From positions 1-33,648 of the forward strand of contig CAVIFU010000020.1 of assembly GCA_963642145.1 (NCBI GenBank): 33,648 bases of DNA, read 5' to 3'. Below, piece after piece: positions 8,075-16,015 of the stretch. Origin of the DNA: Stercoripulliclostridium_A sp963642145. GTDB lineage: Bacteria > Bacillota > Clostridia > Christensenellales > DTU072. Both the position numbers and the translations under genes were made by a program. Positions within the stretch are counted from its first letter, which is position 1. Each line of letters starts with the position of its first letter. The notes beneath the pieces are model-generated. The model ran no database searches, was not told the origin of the DNA, and saw nothing but the letters and a program-made list of their open reading frames with translations.

Positions 8075-8151
8075 TGGTCTGGGTGAGAAGATTTGAACTT
8101 CCGGCCTCTTGAACCCCATTCAAGCGCGCTACCAAGCTGCGCCACACCCAG
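8075..8151 (-). tRNA. tRNA-Pro (anticodon GGG)
   Basis: Read on the minus strand this folds as a full cloverleaf of 77 nt including an encoded CCA. The acceptor stem is CTGGGTG/CACCCAG with A73. The D-arm is GCGC-AGCTTGGTA-GCGC. The anticodon stem is CTTGA/TCAAG with loop ATGGGGT, giving anticodon GGG at 8115-8117. The T-arm is GGAAG-TTCAAAT-CTTCT. C1-G72 and G37 are typical of proline tRNAs. It lies 32 nt after rpsT and shares its transcript. Confidence 0.96.
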
Positions 8152-8154
8152 TTA

Positions 8155-8172
8155 ATCGAGCTTAGGCTCGAT
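8155..8172 (-). other. Hairpin between rpsT and tRNA-Pro
   Basis: ATCGAGC and GCTCGAT form a 7-bp stem with a CTAA loop on the minus strand. No T run follows. It could help separate the mRNA from the tRNA precursor during processing. Confidence 0.45.
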
Positions 8173-8183
8173 ACGTGCGTTGA

Positions 8184-8450
8184 CTAAGCGTTAGCCTTTT
8201 GAAGATCGGTGAGCATTTTGCTCAAACGAGATACTTTGCGGCTTACCGTGTTATCTTTGTAGATACCGCTCTTGGTAATTACGCTTACGGTTTCGGGAAG
8301 AAGGGTGGTCGCGAGTTCAACGTCACCGGCATTGATTGCGGCTTCGTACTTCTTAACTTGATTCTTGCATCTGGTGCGCAAAGAAACGTTTTTCGCGTGT
8401 TCTTCCTTGGTTATAAGTATTCTCTTTTTTTGCGATTTAATGTTTGCCAT
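8184..8450 (-). CDS. rpsT: 30S ribosomal protein S20
   Basis: An 88-residue basic, helical protein that binds 16S rRNA during 30S assembly. The N-terminus MANIKSQKKRI is the S20 signature and the body (NVSLRTRCKNQVKKYEAAI, SVITKSGIYKDN) matches the family over its whole length. The frame extends 25 codons upstream, but the start at 8450 has GGAGAG 4 nt upstream and gives the standard S20 N-terminus. A good promoter lies 47-75 nt upstream. A small GACCG-GCA-CGGTC stem just before the ribosome binding site could serve translational control; that is inference. Confidence 0.96.
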   Translation of the reverse strand: MANIKSQKKRILITKEEHAKNVSLRTRCKNQVKKYEAAINAGDVELATTLLPETVSVITKSGIYKDNTVSRKVSRLSKMLTDLQKANA

Positions 8451-8496
8451 TATTCTCTCCTTGTGGATTGACCGTGCCGGTCCTACGTACTCGAAT

Positions 8497-8525
8497 ATAA
8501 TACCATATTCTTTCGAGCAATGCAA
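8497..8525 (-). promoter_or_regulatory. Promoter of rpsT-tRNA-Pro
   Basis: On the minus strand, TTGCAT (8520-8525), exactly 17 bp, then TATTAT (8497-8502) with TG one base before the -10 box. The predicted leader is about 40 nt. Confidence 0.75.
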
Positions 8526-8527
8526 CG

Positions 8528-8556
8528 GTTTTGGATTATTTTATAAGGATAAGTTA
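8528..8556 (+). promoter_or_regulatory. Candidate sigma-F-type promoter of gpr-murI
   Basis: GGATAAGTTA at 8547-8556 fits the sigma-F -10 consensus GGnnAAnhTR at every fixed position. GTTTT at 8528-8532 is a weak match to the -35 GYATA (3 of 5) at a spacing of 14. gpr is a known sigma-F/sigma-G gene in Bacillus. No good sigma-A promoter is seen here. Confidence 0.4.
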
Positions 8557-8567
8557 AGACTTTTTAT

Positions 8568-9395
8568 ATGCAAAACGAATTTATGGAACTTGCTCGATAC
8601 CCGAGCGCGATTATCGAGCGCGTTGCGCGCAAAAAGCAAGGCTCAAACGGCGCGGTCAGGGCAGTTGCCAAGTCCGCGGACGGCGGCAACGACGCTTACT
8701 TTATAGAAGTAGCGGAAGAATCTATACGTAAGCGCGACTACTCGGACGCGGCGATCGAGGCGGGCATTAGAATCAAGCGGTTACTCCGCAAGCACGGCAT
8801 AACCAAAAGTAGGCTCGTGCTTGTCGCAGGGATAGGTAACGGCGGTATGACGGCGGATTCATTGGGAGTCAGAACGTTATCCGCAGTCAAAGCTACGGAG
8901 CAATTACGCCCGTTCAGAGGCGCGGAGCGTAGGCTCGGCAGGGTAGCCACCGTTTCTCCGGGAGTCGAGGGCGTTACCGGCGTTAAGTCCTACGGCGTAA
9001 TCGAAGCCGTCTGCAAAAGAATCGGAGCCGACGCGATAATAGCCGTTGATACTCTTGCATGCCGTCAAATATCCCGACTTGCACGAGTAATACAAATTAC
9101 GGACGCCGGCATTGTGCCGGGATCGGGCGTCGGTAACGCCGGCAGAGCGCTTGCGCAGAGCACTCTCGGAGTGCCGGTTATCGCCATAGGCGTACCGCTT
9201 GTGATATATGCGCGCAACATCGTGGCGGAATACTCTCCGCCCGACCCTACCTCGATTAAGGAACTCGGTGACCTTGTGGTAACCGTCAAGGACGTTGACC
9301 CGATAGCCGAAGCTTACGCCGAAATTATAGGCGAAGCCGTCAATTACGCCATACACGGCACCTTTTTGCGGAGAAGCGAATATAATACTACGTGA
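8568..9395 (+). CDS. gpr: Spore germination protease GPR
   Basis: GPR is the aspartic-type protease (family A25) that degrades small acid-soluble spore proteins at germination. The 275 residues contain the family landmarks: VAGIGN-x5-ADSLG with D97, SPGVEGVTGV, the AVDTLACR block with D161, TDAGIVPGSGVGN and GVPVIAIGVPLVIYA. D97 and D161 are at about the spacing of the catalytic aspartates of Bacillus megaterium GPR. The protein is shorter than the roughly 370-residue Bacillus enzyme, mainly at the ends. No ribosome binding site precedes ATG 8568 or the alternative ATG 8583. Its stop overlaps the murI start (GTGA). It is strong evidence that the host forms spores. Confidence 0.93.
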   Translation: MQNEFMELARYPSAIIERVARKKQGSNGAVRAVAKSADGGNDAYFIEVAEESIRKRDYSDAAIEAGIRIKRLLRKHGITKSRLVLVAGIGNGGMTADSLGVRTLSAVKATEQLRPFRGAERRLGRVATVSPGVEGVTGVKSYGVIEAVCKRIGADAIIAVDTLACRQISRLARVIQITDAGIVPGSGVGNAGRALAQSTLGVPVIAIGVPLVIYARNIVAEYSPPDPTSIKELGDLVVTVKDVDPIAEAYAEIIGEAVNYAIHGTFLRRSEYNTT

Positions 9396-10102
9396 TAGGC
9401 GTTGCGGATTCGGGGATAGGCGGCTTGACCTTTTTGAGAAGGCTGCGCGCCGAGTACCCCAAAACAAATTTTACGTATTATGCGGACAATCGTTACGCGC
9501 CCTATGGCAACCTGACCAAGGACGAGTTGGAAGGACGCGTGCTCCACATCACGCGCATGCTGTTTTCCATGGGCGCCGAGCACGTCGTTTGGGCGTGCAA
9601 TACCGCGTCCACGAACTGTTTAAGCCTGTTAAACGGTATCTATGGATACAAAGTAACAGGTATTTTGCCCCAAGCTAATAAGTGCGACCAAGACACGCTC
9701 GTGATGTTTACGCCCTTGACGGCGCGTTCTTTGCGCGCTAAAGAATGTTTGGAGGCAGGCGCGACGGCGCATGTCGATTCGCGTCTTGCGGCGCTGATAG
9801 AAGAAAACCGATTTCACCCTGAGAACCTCAGGGATTACCTTAGTGAATCTTTGTCGGGATATTACAAGAGGCGCGTCATACTCGGCTGCACTCATTACGT
9901 GTACGTCAAAAGGATTATAGAAGACGTGATGTCGGCGGAAACCGACGACTGCTATGACGACGCGTCGGATGCGGTTATTCGGGCAGCCGTCGGGATGCGG
10001 ACGGAAGGATGCGGCGAAGTCAAATTCATTTTCAGCGGCGAAGACGAAGGAAAAGACTACGAAAAACTGCTTCACGGACTCGAAAAACAGGCGCTTAAAT
10101 AG
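9392..10102 (+). CDS. murI: Glutamate racemase
   Basis: It interconverts L- and D-glutamate to supply D-Glu for peptidoglycan. The 236 residues hold the N-terminal DSGIGGL, the first catalytic cysteine in ACNTAS (near residue 70) and the second in LGCTHY (near 169). It is slightly shorter than typical MurI (about 255-270). The GTG start at 9392 overlaps the gpr stop by 4 nt and has no ribosome binding site of its own, so translation is probably coupled. Co-transcription with gpr could tie it to spore cortex synthesis, which is inference; it may also be the housekeeping racemase. Confidence 0.88.
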   Translation: MIGVADSGIGGLTFLRRLRAEYPKTNFTYYADNRYAPYGNLTKDELEGRVLHITRMLFSMGAEHVVWACNTASTNCLSLLNGIYGYKVTGILPQANKCDQDTLVMFTPLTARSLRAKECLEAGATAHVDSRLAALIEENRFHPENLRDYLSESLSGYYKRRVILGCTHYVYVKRIIEDVMSAETDDCYDDASDAVIRAAVGMRTEGCGEVKFIFSGEDEGKDYEKLLHGLEKQALK

Positions 10103-10183
10103 CCGTAAGAGCCGCAAAAAGGCGCAATTTAGCGGGCGCGAAACGATTTATTTCGGAATGTTGACGATTTTATCAATTTACTC

Positions 10184-10212
10184 TTGAATTTTGTTGCAAT
10201 ATATAGTATGAT
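10184..10212 (+). promoter_or_regulatory. Sigma-A promoter of the EF-G-like gene
   Basis: TTGAAT (10184-10189), 17 bp, TATGAT (10207-10212). The start would lie near 10219, giving a leader of about 30 nt with AAGGAG at 10228-10233. Confidence 0.75.
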
Positions 10213-10247
10213 ATTTTATAGCTCATATAAGGAGAACACGAATATAC

Positions 10248-12317
10248 ATGGTAACTTTTCACAAAGATAAAATCAGAAACGTCGCATTGATAGGCCATGG
10301 CGGAGAAGGCAAGACTTCTTTGCTCGAGGCGATTCTTTATAACACGAAAGCAATTGACAGACTTGGCAAAGTCGATGACGGCAACTCCGTATCGGACTAC
10401 GATCAAGAAGAAATTGCTCGCAAGATGTCCATAAGCCTTTCCATGGCTTACGCGCTTTATAAAGATTACAAGATCAATATTTTGGACGTTCCGGGATTTT
10501 TTGATTTTGAGGGCGAAATGGTGGCGGCACTTTCCGTCGTAGACGCGGCAATAGTGGTTGTCGGAGCCAACGGTAACGTTACTGTCGGCGCGGAAAAAGC
10601 TCTTGAATATTGCTCGGAGCACGGCATACCCGCATACATTTGGGTAAACGGCGTCAATAAAGAGAACAGCAGTTTTTCCGCTACTCTCGACGCATACAAA
10701 GCAAAGTACGGCAGCAAGATAGTGACTATAGAAGTCCCCGAGATGCAAGGCACCAATTTGGTAGGGTACGTTGATCTTTTGGAGAACAAGGCATACGACG
10801 TCAAGGGCGCGGAGAAAGATATTCCCGCGTCGGTCAAAGGTCTTGTCGAGGCAGAGGAAGGTGCCCTTACGGAAGCCGTTGCGGAAGCAAGCGACGAACT
10901 CATGGAGAAGTTCTTCATGGGTGAACCGCTCAGCGTCGAAGAGAAAAAAGCGGGACTTCGCGCGCGTTTTGCTAACGCCGAAGTATATCCCGTCAGCGCG
11001 GGCGTTGCGGTAGGCGCTTACCAACTTACCGAGCTTCTCGACCATATCGTAGAGTTGTTCCCGGCTCCCGGCGAGTCCGTCAAACACGGTCTCGAATCCG
11101 CAAACGGAGATCGTAGCGAAGCTACTTGCGAAGAGGACGGCAAATTCGTAGCGCAAATATTCAAGACAATCGTTGACCCGTTCGTAGGCAAATTGCTTAT
11201 GTTCAAAGTGCTCCGCGGCAAGGTATCCGTAGGCGACACCGTCTATAACGTCGAAGCGGACGAGAACGAGAAGATTACTTCTATCGTTGCGCTCCGCGGC
11301 AAGAAACAGGAAGCTCTCGACACTATTTGTGCCGGCGATATGGGCGCATTTGCCAAACTCAACTACACATCCACCAACAACACTCTTTGCGATGTGAACG
11401 AAGTCGTCAAAGCAGATCCCATTGTGTTCCCGGAACCCGTCATCAGCTTTGCCGTATCCAGCGCGGACAAAGGCTCCGAAGACAAAGTTTTCGCGGGACT
11501 TTACAAACTTATGGACGAAGACCGCACCTTCAAACTCGAGAAGAATGCGGAAACCAACGAAATGGTTCTCAGCGGACTCGGCGAGATGCAACTCGACATC
11601 ATCTGCAAGAAGATCAAGAACAAATTCGGCGCGACTGCAGTTCTCCGCGAACCGAGAATTGCTTATCGCGAAACTATTCGCAAGTGCGTTGAAGCCGAAG
11701 GCAAGCACAAGAAGCAATCGGGCGGCGCGGGACAATTCGGACAGTGCTCCGTGCGTTTCGAACCGGGCGCGGAAGACGGTATATTTGAATTCGTCGACGC
11801 CGTTGTCGGCGGCGCGATACCGCGTCAATTCATACCCGCGGTAGAAAAGGGCTTGCGTGAAGCGGCGCCCAAGGGCATCCAAGCCGACTATCCCGTTATC
11901 AACCTCAAATGCACCGTATTCGACGGCAAATATCACCCGGTAGACAGTAAGGAAATAGCCTTCGTTACCGCGGCAAAACTTGCTTTCCAAGAAGGTTGCG
12001 CCAAGGCTAACCCCGTATTCCTCGAGCCCATCATGCATCTTGACGTTGTCGTTCCCGATAACTACATGGGCGACGTTATGGGCGATATGAGCAAACGTCG
12101 CGGCAGAATACTCGGCACGTCTTCCGTAAAGGGCAAGACCGTGGTATCGGCGGAAGCTCCTCAATCAGAGCTTGCCAAGTACGCTACCGACCTTCGTTCC
12201 ATGACCCAAGGACGCGGCAGATTCACTCTCTCGTTCGAGCGCTATGAGGAAGTGCCCGCGACCCAAGCCGCCAAGATAATCGAAGATTACAAGAAGCGTA
12301 TGGCTGCAAACAACTAA
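10248..12317 (+). CDS. Elongation factor G-like GTPase (EF-G paralogue)
   Basis: A 689-residue translational GTPase with all five EF-G domains. The P-loop is GHGGEGKT (16-23), which marks the EF-G2/FusA2-like branch; canonical EF-G has AHIDAGKT. Switch II is DVPGF (80-84). G4 is degenerate: where relatives read NKMD this protein has NGVN (134-137), so both Lys and the guanine-selecting Asp are changed. Switch I has RKMSIS instead of RGITI. Domain IV keeps the tip GKYHPVDS and QSGGAGQFGQ, so ribosome binding is plausible. It stands alone with its own promoter and a strong terminator, outside any rpsL/rpsG/tuf cluster, as expected for a paralogue. It may be a ribosome rescue, recycling or stress factor; no function is proven. 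Confidence 0.88.
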   Translation: MVTFHKDKIRNVALIGHGGEGKTSLLEAILYNTKAIDRLGKVDDGNSVSDYDQEEIARKMSISLSMAYALYKDYKINILDVPGFFDFEGEMVAALSVVDAAIVVVGANGNVTVGAEKALEYCSEHGIPAYIWVNGVNKENSSFSATLDAYKAKYGSKIVTIEVPEMQGTNLVGYVDLLENKAYDVKGAEKDIPASVKGLVEAEEGALTEAVAEASDELMEKFFMGEPLSVEEKKAGLRARFANAEVYPVSAGVAVGAYQLTELLDHIVELFPAPGESVKHGLESANGDRSEATCEEDGKFVAQIFKTIVDPFVGKLLMFKVLRGKVSVGDTVYNVEADENEKITSIVALRGKKQEALDTICAGDMGAFAKLNYTSTNNTLCDVNEVVKADPIVFPEPVISFAVSSADKGSEDKVFAGLYKLMDEDRTFKLEKNAETNEMVLSGLGEMQLDIICKKIKNKFGATAVLREPRIAYRETIRKCVEAEGKHKKQSGGAGQFGQCSVRFEPGAEDGIFEFVDAVVGGAIPRQFIPAVEKGLREAAPKGIQADYPVINLKCTVFDGKYHPVDSKEIAFVTAAKLAFQEGCAKANPVFLEPIMHLDVVVPDNYMGDVMGDMSKRRGRILGTSSVKGKTVVSAEAPQSELAKYATDLRSMTQGRGRFTLSFERYEEVPATQAAKIIEDYKKRMAANN

Positions 12318-12334
12318 TAACGATACAAACGATT

Positions 12335-12369
12335 AAGAGCTGTCGGAATTTTTCGACAGCTCTTTTTTT
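12335..12369 (+). terminator. Rho-independent terminator of the EF-G-like gene
   Basis: AAGAGCTGTCG (12335-12345) pairs perfectly with CGACAGCTCTT (12354-12364), followed by a T run to 12369. Confidence 0.92.
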
Positions 12370-12447
12370 ACCGTTGGCAACGGGATGTATTTTACTATGC
12401 TCTAAGTATGGAGAGAAACCGCTATTCGCGCCGAACTATCGGTATAG

Positions 12448-12475
12448 AAAAAAAGAGGCATATAAGCCTCTTTTT
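12448..12475 (-). terminator. Bidirectional terminator, mainly of the malic enzyme operon
   Basis: AAAAAGAGGC and GCCTCTTTTT form a perfect stem with an ATATAA loop. The minus strand continues in a 7-base T run. It lies 19 nt after the malic enzyme stop. Confidence 0.9.
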
Positions 12476-12493
12476 ATTGTGGAATGAATGGCG

Positions 12494-13666
12494 TTAGATT
12501 CTGTTTACGCCGGTCTTTCTCGCGGCTTCCGCAACTGCTGCGGCTACCGTCTTGCCGACTCTCGGGTCAAACGCCTTGGGGATGATGTAATCGGCGGAGA
12601 GTTCTTCGTCGGAAACTAGCGACGCTATGGCTTTTGCCGCGGCGATCTTCATTTCTTCGTTTATATCGCTTGCGCGCACGTCCAATGCTCCGCGGAAGAT
12701 GCCGGGGAATGCGAGAACGTTATTGATTTGGTTGGGATAATCGGAACGTCCGGTGCCTACTACAACGGCGCCTGCTTTCTTTGCAAGGTCGGGCATAATT
12801 TCGGGTACGGGGTTAGCCATAGCCATAACTATTGCGCCGGGAGCCATACTTCTTACCATGTCTTCGGATACGATTCCGGGGCCGCTTACGCCAATGAATA
12901 TATCGGCGCCGACAAGAGCGTCTGCAAGGGAACCGGTTTTCTTATCGGGATTGGTAAAGGAGGCGATTTCCGCTTTTGCGGGAGCGAGGTCGGGGTTAGC
13001 CGCAGAGATGATGCCCTTGCGGTCGCACATCAAAACTTCTTTTACTCCGGTGGAGATCAAGAGCTTTGCAATTGCAACGCCTGCCGCGCCGGCTCCGCTG
13101 AATACCACTCTGCAATCCTTCAAATCCTTCTTGACAACCTTGGTTGCGTTGAGTAGGGCGGAAAGAACTACTACCGCGGTGCCGTGTTGGTCATCGTGGA
13201 AAATCGGTATATCGGTGCACTCTTTGAGTTTGCGCTCGATTTCAAAGCATCTCGGAGCGGAGATGTCTTCGAGGTTGACGCCGCCGAAAGATCCGGAGAT
13301 GAGTTGTATGGTCTTGACTATTTCGTCAACGTCCTTGCTCTTGACGCATAGGGGGAACGCGTCTACGTCGCCGAATGCCTTGAACAATACGCATTTGCCT
13401 TCCATAACGGGCATGCCGGCTTCGGGACCGATGTCGCCGAGACCCAAAACAGCCGTGCCATCGGTAACTACAGCTACCAAATTCCACCTACGAGTCAAAT
13501 CGTAGGACTTGCTGATATCTTTTTGGATTTCCAGACAAGGGGTAGCTACGCCGGGGGTATACGCGAGGGAAAGTTCGTCTTTGTTGGTTACCGTCGCGCG
13601 GGGTGTGACTTCGATTTTGCCGTGCCACTCATAGTGGCATTTGAGTGATTCTTTTGCGTAATCCAT
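12494..13666 (-). CDS. Malic enzyme (oxaloacetate-decarboxylating malate dehydrogenase)
   Basis: It converts malate to pyruvate and CO2 with reduction of NAD(P)+. The 390-residue length matches the short bacterial form without a phosphotransacetylase domain. Visible landmarks are SLAYTPGVA (substrate Tyr region), FKAFGDVDAFPLC, the metal-binding FHDDQHGTA and the Rossmann loop SGAGAAGVAIAKLL. The ATG at 13666 is preceded by GGGAGG that overlaps the end of the upstream gene, leaving only 7 nt between them. It is co-transcribed with the Ldh2-type malate dehydrogenase, which uses the same substrate. Cofactor preference cannot be read with confidence. Confidence 0.94.
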   Translation of the reverse strand: MDYAKESLKCHYEWHGKIEVTPRATVTNKDELSLAYTPGVATPCLEIQKDISKSYDLTRRWNLVAVVTDGTAVLGLGDIGPEAGMPVMEGKCVLFKAFGDVDAFPLCVKSKDVDEIVKTIQLISGSFGGVNLEDISAPRCFEIERKLKECTDIPIFHDDQHGTAVVVLSALLNATKVVKKDLKDCRVVFSGAGAAGVAIAKLLISTGVKEVLMCDRKGIISAANPDLAPAKAEIASFTNPDKKTGSLADALVGADIFIGVSGPGIVSEDMVRSMAPGAIVMAMANPVPEIMPDLAKKAGAVVVGTGRSDYPNQINNVLAFPGIFRGALDVRASDINEEMKIAAAKAIASLVSDEELSADYIIPKAFDPRVGKTVAAAVAEAARKTGVNRI

Positions 13667-13673
13667 TATTTAT

Positions 13674-14786
13674 TTATGCCTCCCAGGGGAATTTATATTG
13701 AGTTAAGTTGAGCTCGTCGCGTACGGCGGAGATCTCTTTTTGTACGGCTTCGTTAATCGGCACACCGCTATCTTTGCGGGATTGCCAAACGAGGTATTCT
13801 TTTTCGCCGGCGGAGAAGATGTGGTCTTGTCCGGGCATTTTTTTGGAAGCGCGTACCGAGCGGATGATGTCGCCTGCTTTTTTGCGGCAGAGTTCCTCAC
13901 CCAAGAAGTGGTTGGTGTCTATTGCGATAAAGAAGTGCCCGAGGTGGTAGGGGATTTTGTTGCCGTTCTCGTCCTTGCCGTTCAAATCCTTGCCGTAGAT
14001 ACCGTCTTGGAGCACGGATGACAGAAGTTCTACTACCATGGCGTAGCCGTAGCCCTTGTATCCGCCGAGGGATTCGCCTATGCCGCCGAGGGTGGTCAAA
14101 GCGGCGGTGCCGTTGCGGATCTTTTTGAGAGCGACGCCGGCGTCACCGGATACGGGATTGCCGTCTATATCGATGATTGTGCCGGGATGCACGTCCTCGC
14201 CGATGCGCTCGTAGTATTCGATTTTTCCGTTTTGGGTGATGGAAGTCGCGCAGTCGATCAAGAAATCAAAGTCCTCGTCGGTAGGTATGCCTATGGTCAG
14301 GGGGTTGGTTCCGAACATCCCTTCAACGCCGAAAGTAGGCGCAACCGAGGGACGCGCGTTGGTACCGGTCATACCTATGCAACCGGCTTTGGTAGCCATG
14401 GTGGGGTAGTAGCCGGCTATGCCGTAGTGGCAGGAATTACGTACCACAACCATACCCATGCCGTATTGTTTGGCTTTTTCTATGGCAAGTTTCATAGACT
14501 TGTAGCCTATTACTTGTCCCATACCGTCATGTCCGTCTACAACGGCGGTTGTGGGGGTTTCCTTGATGATTTCGTAGTTGGTAACGGGGTTTTGGATGCC
14601 CGCCTTGATACGATCGATGTATATGGGCTTAAAGCGATTTACGCCGTGAGACTCGATGCCTCTGCGGTCGGACTCGATCAGTACATCGGCACAGATCTCG
14701 GCGTCCTCGCGCGGCACGCCCATTCCCACAAAGGCGTCCGTTACAAAGTTAATGATGGTGTTCCAATCAACAATAATTTTAGGCAT
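13674..14786 (-). CDS. Malate/L-lactate dehydrogenase, Ldh2 (type 2) family
   Basis: A 370-residue NAD(P)-dependent 2-hydroxyacid dehydrogenase of the Ldh2/YlbC/ComC fold, unrelated to classical malate dehydrogenase. Landmarks are SDRRGIESHGVNR (catalytic His region), VVVRNSCHYGIAGYY, NARPSVAPTFG, GTNPLTIGIP, LGGYKGYGYAMVVE and HFFIAIDTNHF. Family members act on malate, lactate, ureidoglycolate or sulfolactate. The partner malic enzyme favours malate, so this gene pair would interconvert oxaloacetate, malate and pyruvate. The start at 14786 has AAAGGAGC upstream and a strong promoter about 30-55 nt away. Confidence 0.9.
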   Translation of the reverse strand: MPKIIVDWNTIINFVTDAFVGMGVPREDAEICADVLIESDRRGIESHGVNRFKPIYIDRIKAGIQNPVTNYEIIKETPTTAVVDGHDGMGQVIGYKSMKLAIEKAKQYGMGMVVVRNSCHYGIAGYYPTMATKAGCIGMTGTNARPSVAPTFGVEGMFGTNPLTIGIPTDEDFDFLIDCATSITQNGKIEYYERIGEDVHPGTIIDIDGNPVSGDAGVALKKIRNGTAALTTLGGIGESLGGYKGYGYAMVVELLSSVLQDGIYGKDLNGKDENGNKIPYHLGHFFIAIDTNHFLGEELCRKKAGDIIRSVRASKKMPGQDHIFSAGEKEYLVWQSRKDSGVPINEAVQKEISAVRDELNLTQYKFPWEA

Positions 14787-14813
14787 ATAATGCTCCTTTG
14801 GTGTTATAGTTAG

Positions 14814-14842
14814 ATATTAGCACTTATATAGTATAAAGTCAA
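14814..14842 (-). promoter_or_regulatory. Promoter of the malate dehydrogenase/malic enzyme operon
   Basis: On the minus strand, TTGACT (14837-14842), 17 bp, TAATAT (14814-14819), with TG one base before the -10 box. Confidence 0.75.
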
Positions 14843-14868
14843 ACTAATAGGCGCAAAATCGGTTGCGA

Positions 14869-16014
14869 TTAATCCGAAGTTATCGTAGTCGCGTCCGAAT
14901 CGTAGTAGGACTTATTGCATATGATTTTGGTTTGCAGACTGCCGTCGGCACGGAGCTCTATGACTCTGCCGTACATCGAGGAAGTCGTGTCTTCATACGA
15001 TTGAGCCTGGCAGTAGGGAGTTAATCCCATAACTAAGGAATAGCCGTCCTTTTCGTATACGCATGTGTAAGAAGATGAATGCTGATGACCGAAGAAAATG
15101 CCGGTAACGTCACGCATTTCAGCCATTTTCGCGTATAATGCGGAGCGGTAATCGGATGCGGATGTCCCGGTGAATATGCCGGTAGACGGCGCGCCTTGCT
15201 CCCAAGCTTCGCGCACTTCAACTAACGGAATATGCGTAAACATCACCGAAGGAACCGTTCTGCCCGCAATATTTTTGAGCCTTAGGGCTTCGCTTGCGTA
15301 CCACTCCACCTGTTCGTTCTGTATGTAGCGGTAGGAAGTGCCTTTCGGCGGCGGAGACTCATAGGAACCCGAATCCAACACAAAAACGTTATACAATATG
15401 TTTTTGCCGTTGTCGGAGTAAATCGGTATCGAGAAGTTGCCGACGTAATTACTTTCACCGCGTATTTTGGCTGAGAGCTCGAATGTCTTGACGTAAGCGG
15501 AATCTTTTCTGCCTCCGAGGAAATATTTGTAGTCCTTCAAGGCGTTCAAGAAGTCCGATTTTGTCTTGACGCACTCCGCGTCATGGTTACCGAAAGTCAG
15601 CGTCCAGTATTGTCCGCGTTCTTCGAGGATATCGGCAATTGCCTTGTACGTCCTTACGCTTATATTGCCGAACAAATCGTATATGAAACTCAGAGGGAAG
15701 ATGTTGTCTCCGCCAAGAACCAACAGGTCAGGTTTTTCTCTGTCGAGGAAGTCGTTAAATGCGGATAAGAAGAGTGGTTTGAGCGTTTGTTTGAGCGTTA
15801 TGGAGCCGTCGTCCTCTTCGTACGCCAACCATTCGTGGAAGTCCGTGAGATGCAGAATCTTGAATAGCCCGTCCTCGTCAAAAACGAGCGGAGGCTTAAC
15901 CGCCTCCGCCGAGTCATCAACTTTCGAGTACGTATTGCTGTATACCGCGACCGAGCAAACCGCCACGGTCAGCGCGAGCATAATGACAAATACGGTTAAA
16001 GTAAATTTTTTCAT
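14869..16014 (-). CDS. Exported calcineurin-like metallophosphoesterase
   Basis: A 381-residue two-metal phosphoesterase of unknown substrate. Residues 1-25 form a hydrophobic signal peptide or anchor after MKK. The five metal-binding blocks appear in order: DFH (about 57-59), GGDN (about 100-103), GNHD (about 140-143), THIP (about 260-263) and GHQH (about 309-312). This pattern fits the purple-acid-phosphatase/YkuE branch, so it should act outside the membrane. Its ATG lies one base after the gdhA stop (TAAAATG) with no ribosome binding site, so translation probably depends on gdhA. A functional link to glutamate metabolism is not obvious. Confidence 0.88.
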   Translation of the reverse strand: MKKFTLTVFVIMLALTVAVCSVAVYSNTYSKVDDSAEAVKPPLVFDEDGLFKILHLTDFHEWLAYEEDDGSITLKQTLKPLFLSAFNDFLDREKPDLLVLGGDNIFPLSFIYDLFGNISVRTYKAIADILEERGQYWTLTFGNHDAECVKTKSDFLNALKDYKYFLGGRKDSAYVKTFELSAKIRGESNYVGNFSIPIYSDNGKNILYNVFVLDSGSYESPPPKGTSYRYIQNEQVEWYASEALRLKNIAGRTVPSVMFTHIPLVEVREAWEQGAPSTGIFTGTSASDYRSALYAKMAEMRDVTGIFFGHQHSSSYTCVYEKDGYSLVMGLTPYCQAQSYEDTTSSMYGRVIELRADGSLQTKIICNKSYYDSDATTITSD

Positions 16015-16015
16015 T

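Noticed and set aside
9381..9394. TATAAT just before the murI GTG start
   Set aside because: It lies within gpr coding sequence and has no -35 hexamer at 16-18 bp. Coupling by overlap explains murI expression.
10173..12164. 663-codon open frame on the minus strand
   Set aside because: It is antisense to the EF-G-like gene across its length and arises from codon bias. It has no ribosome binding site or recognisable product.
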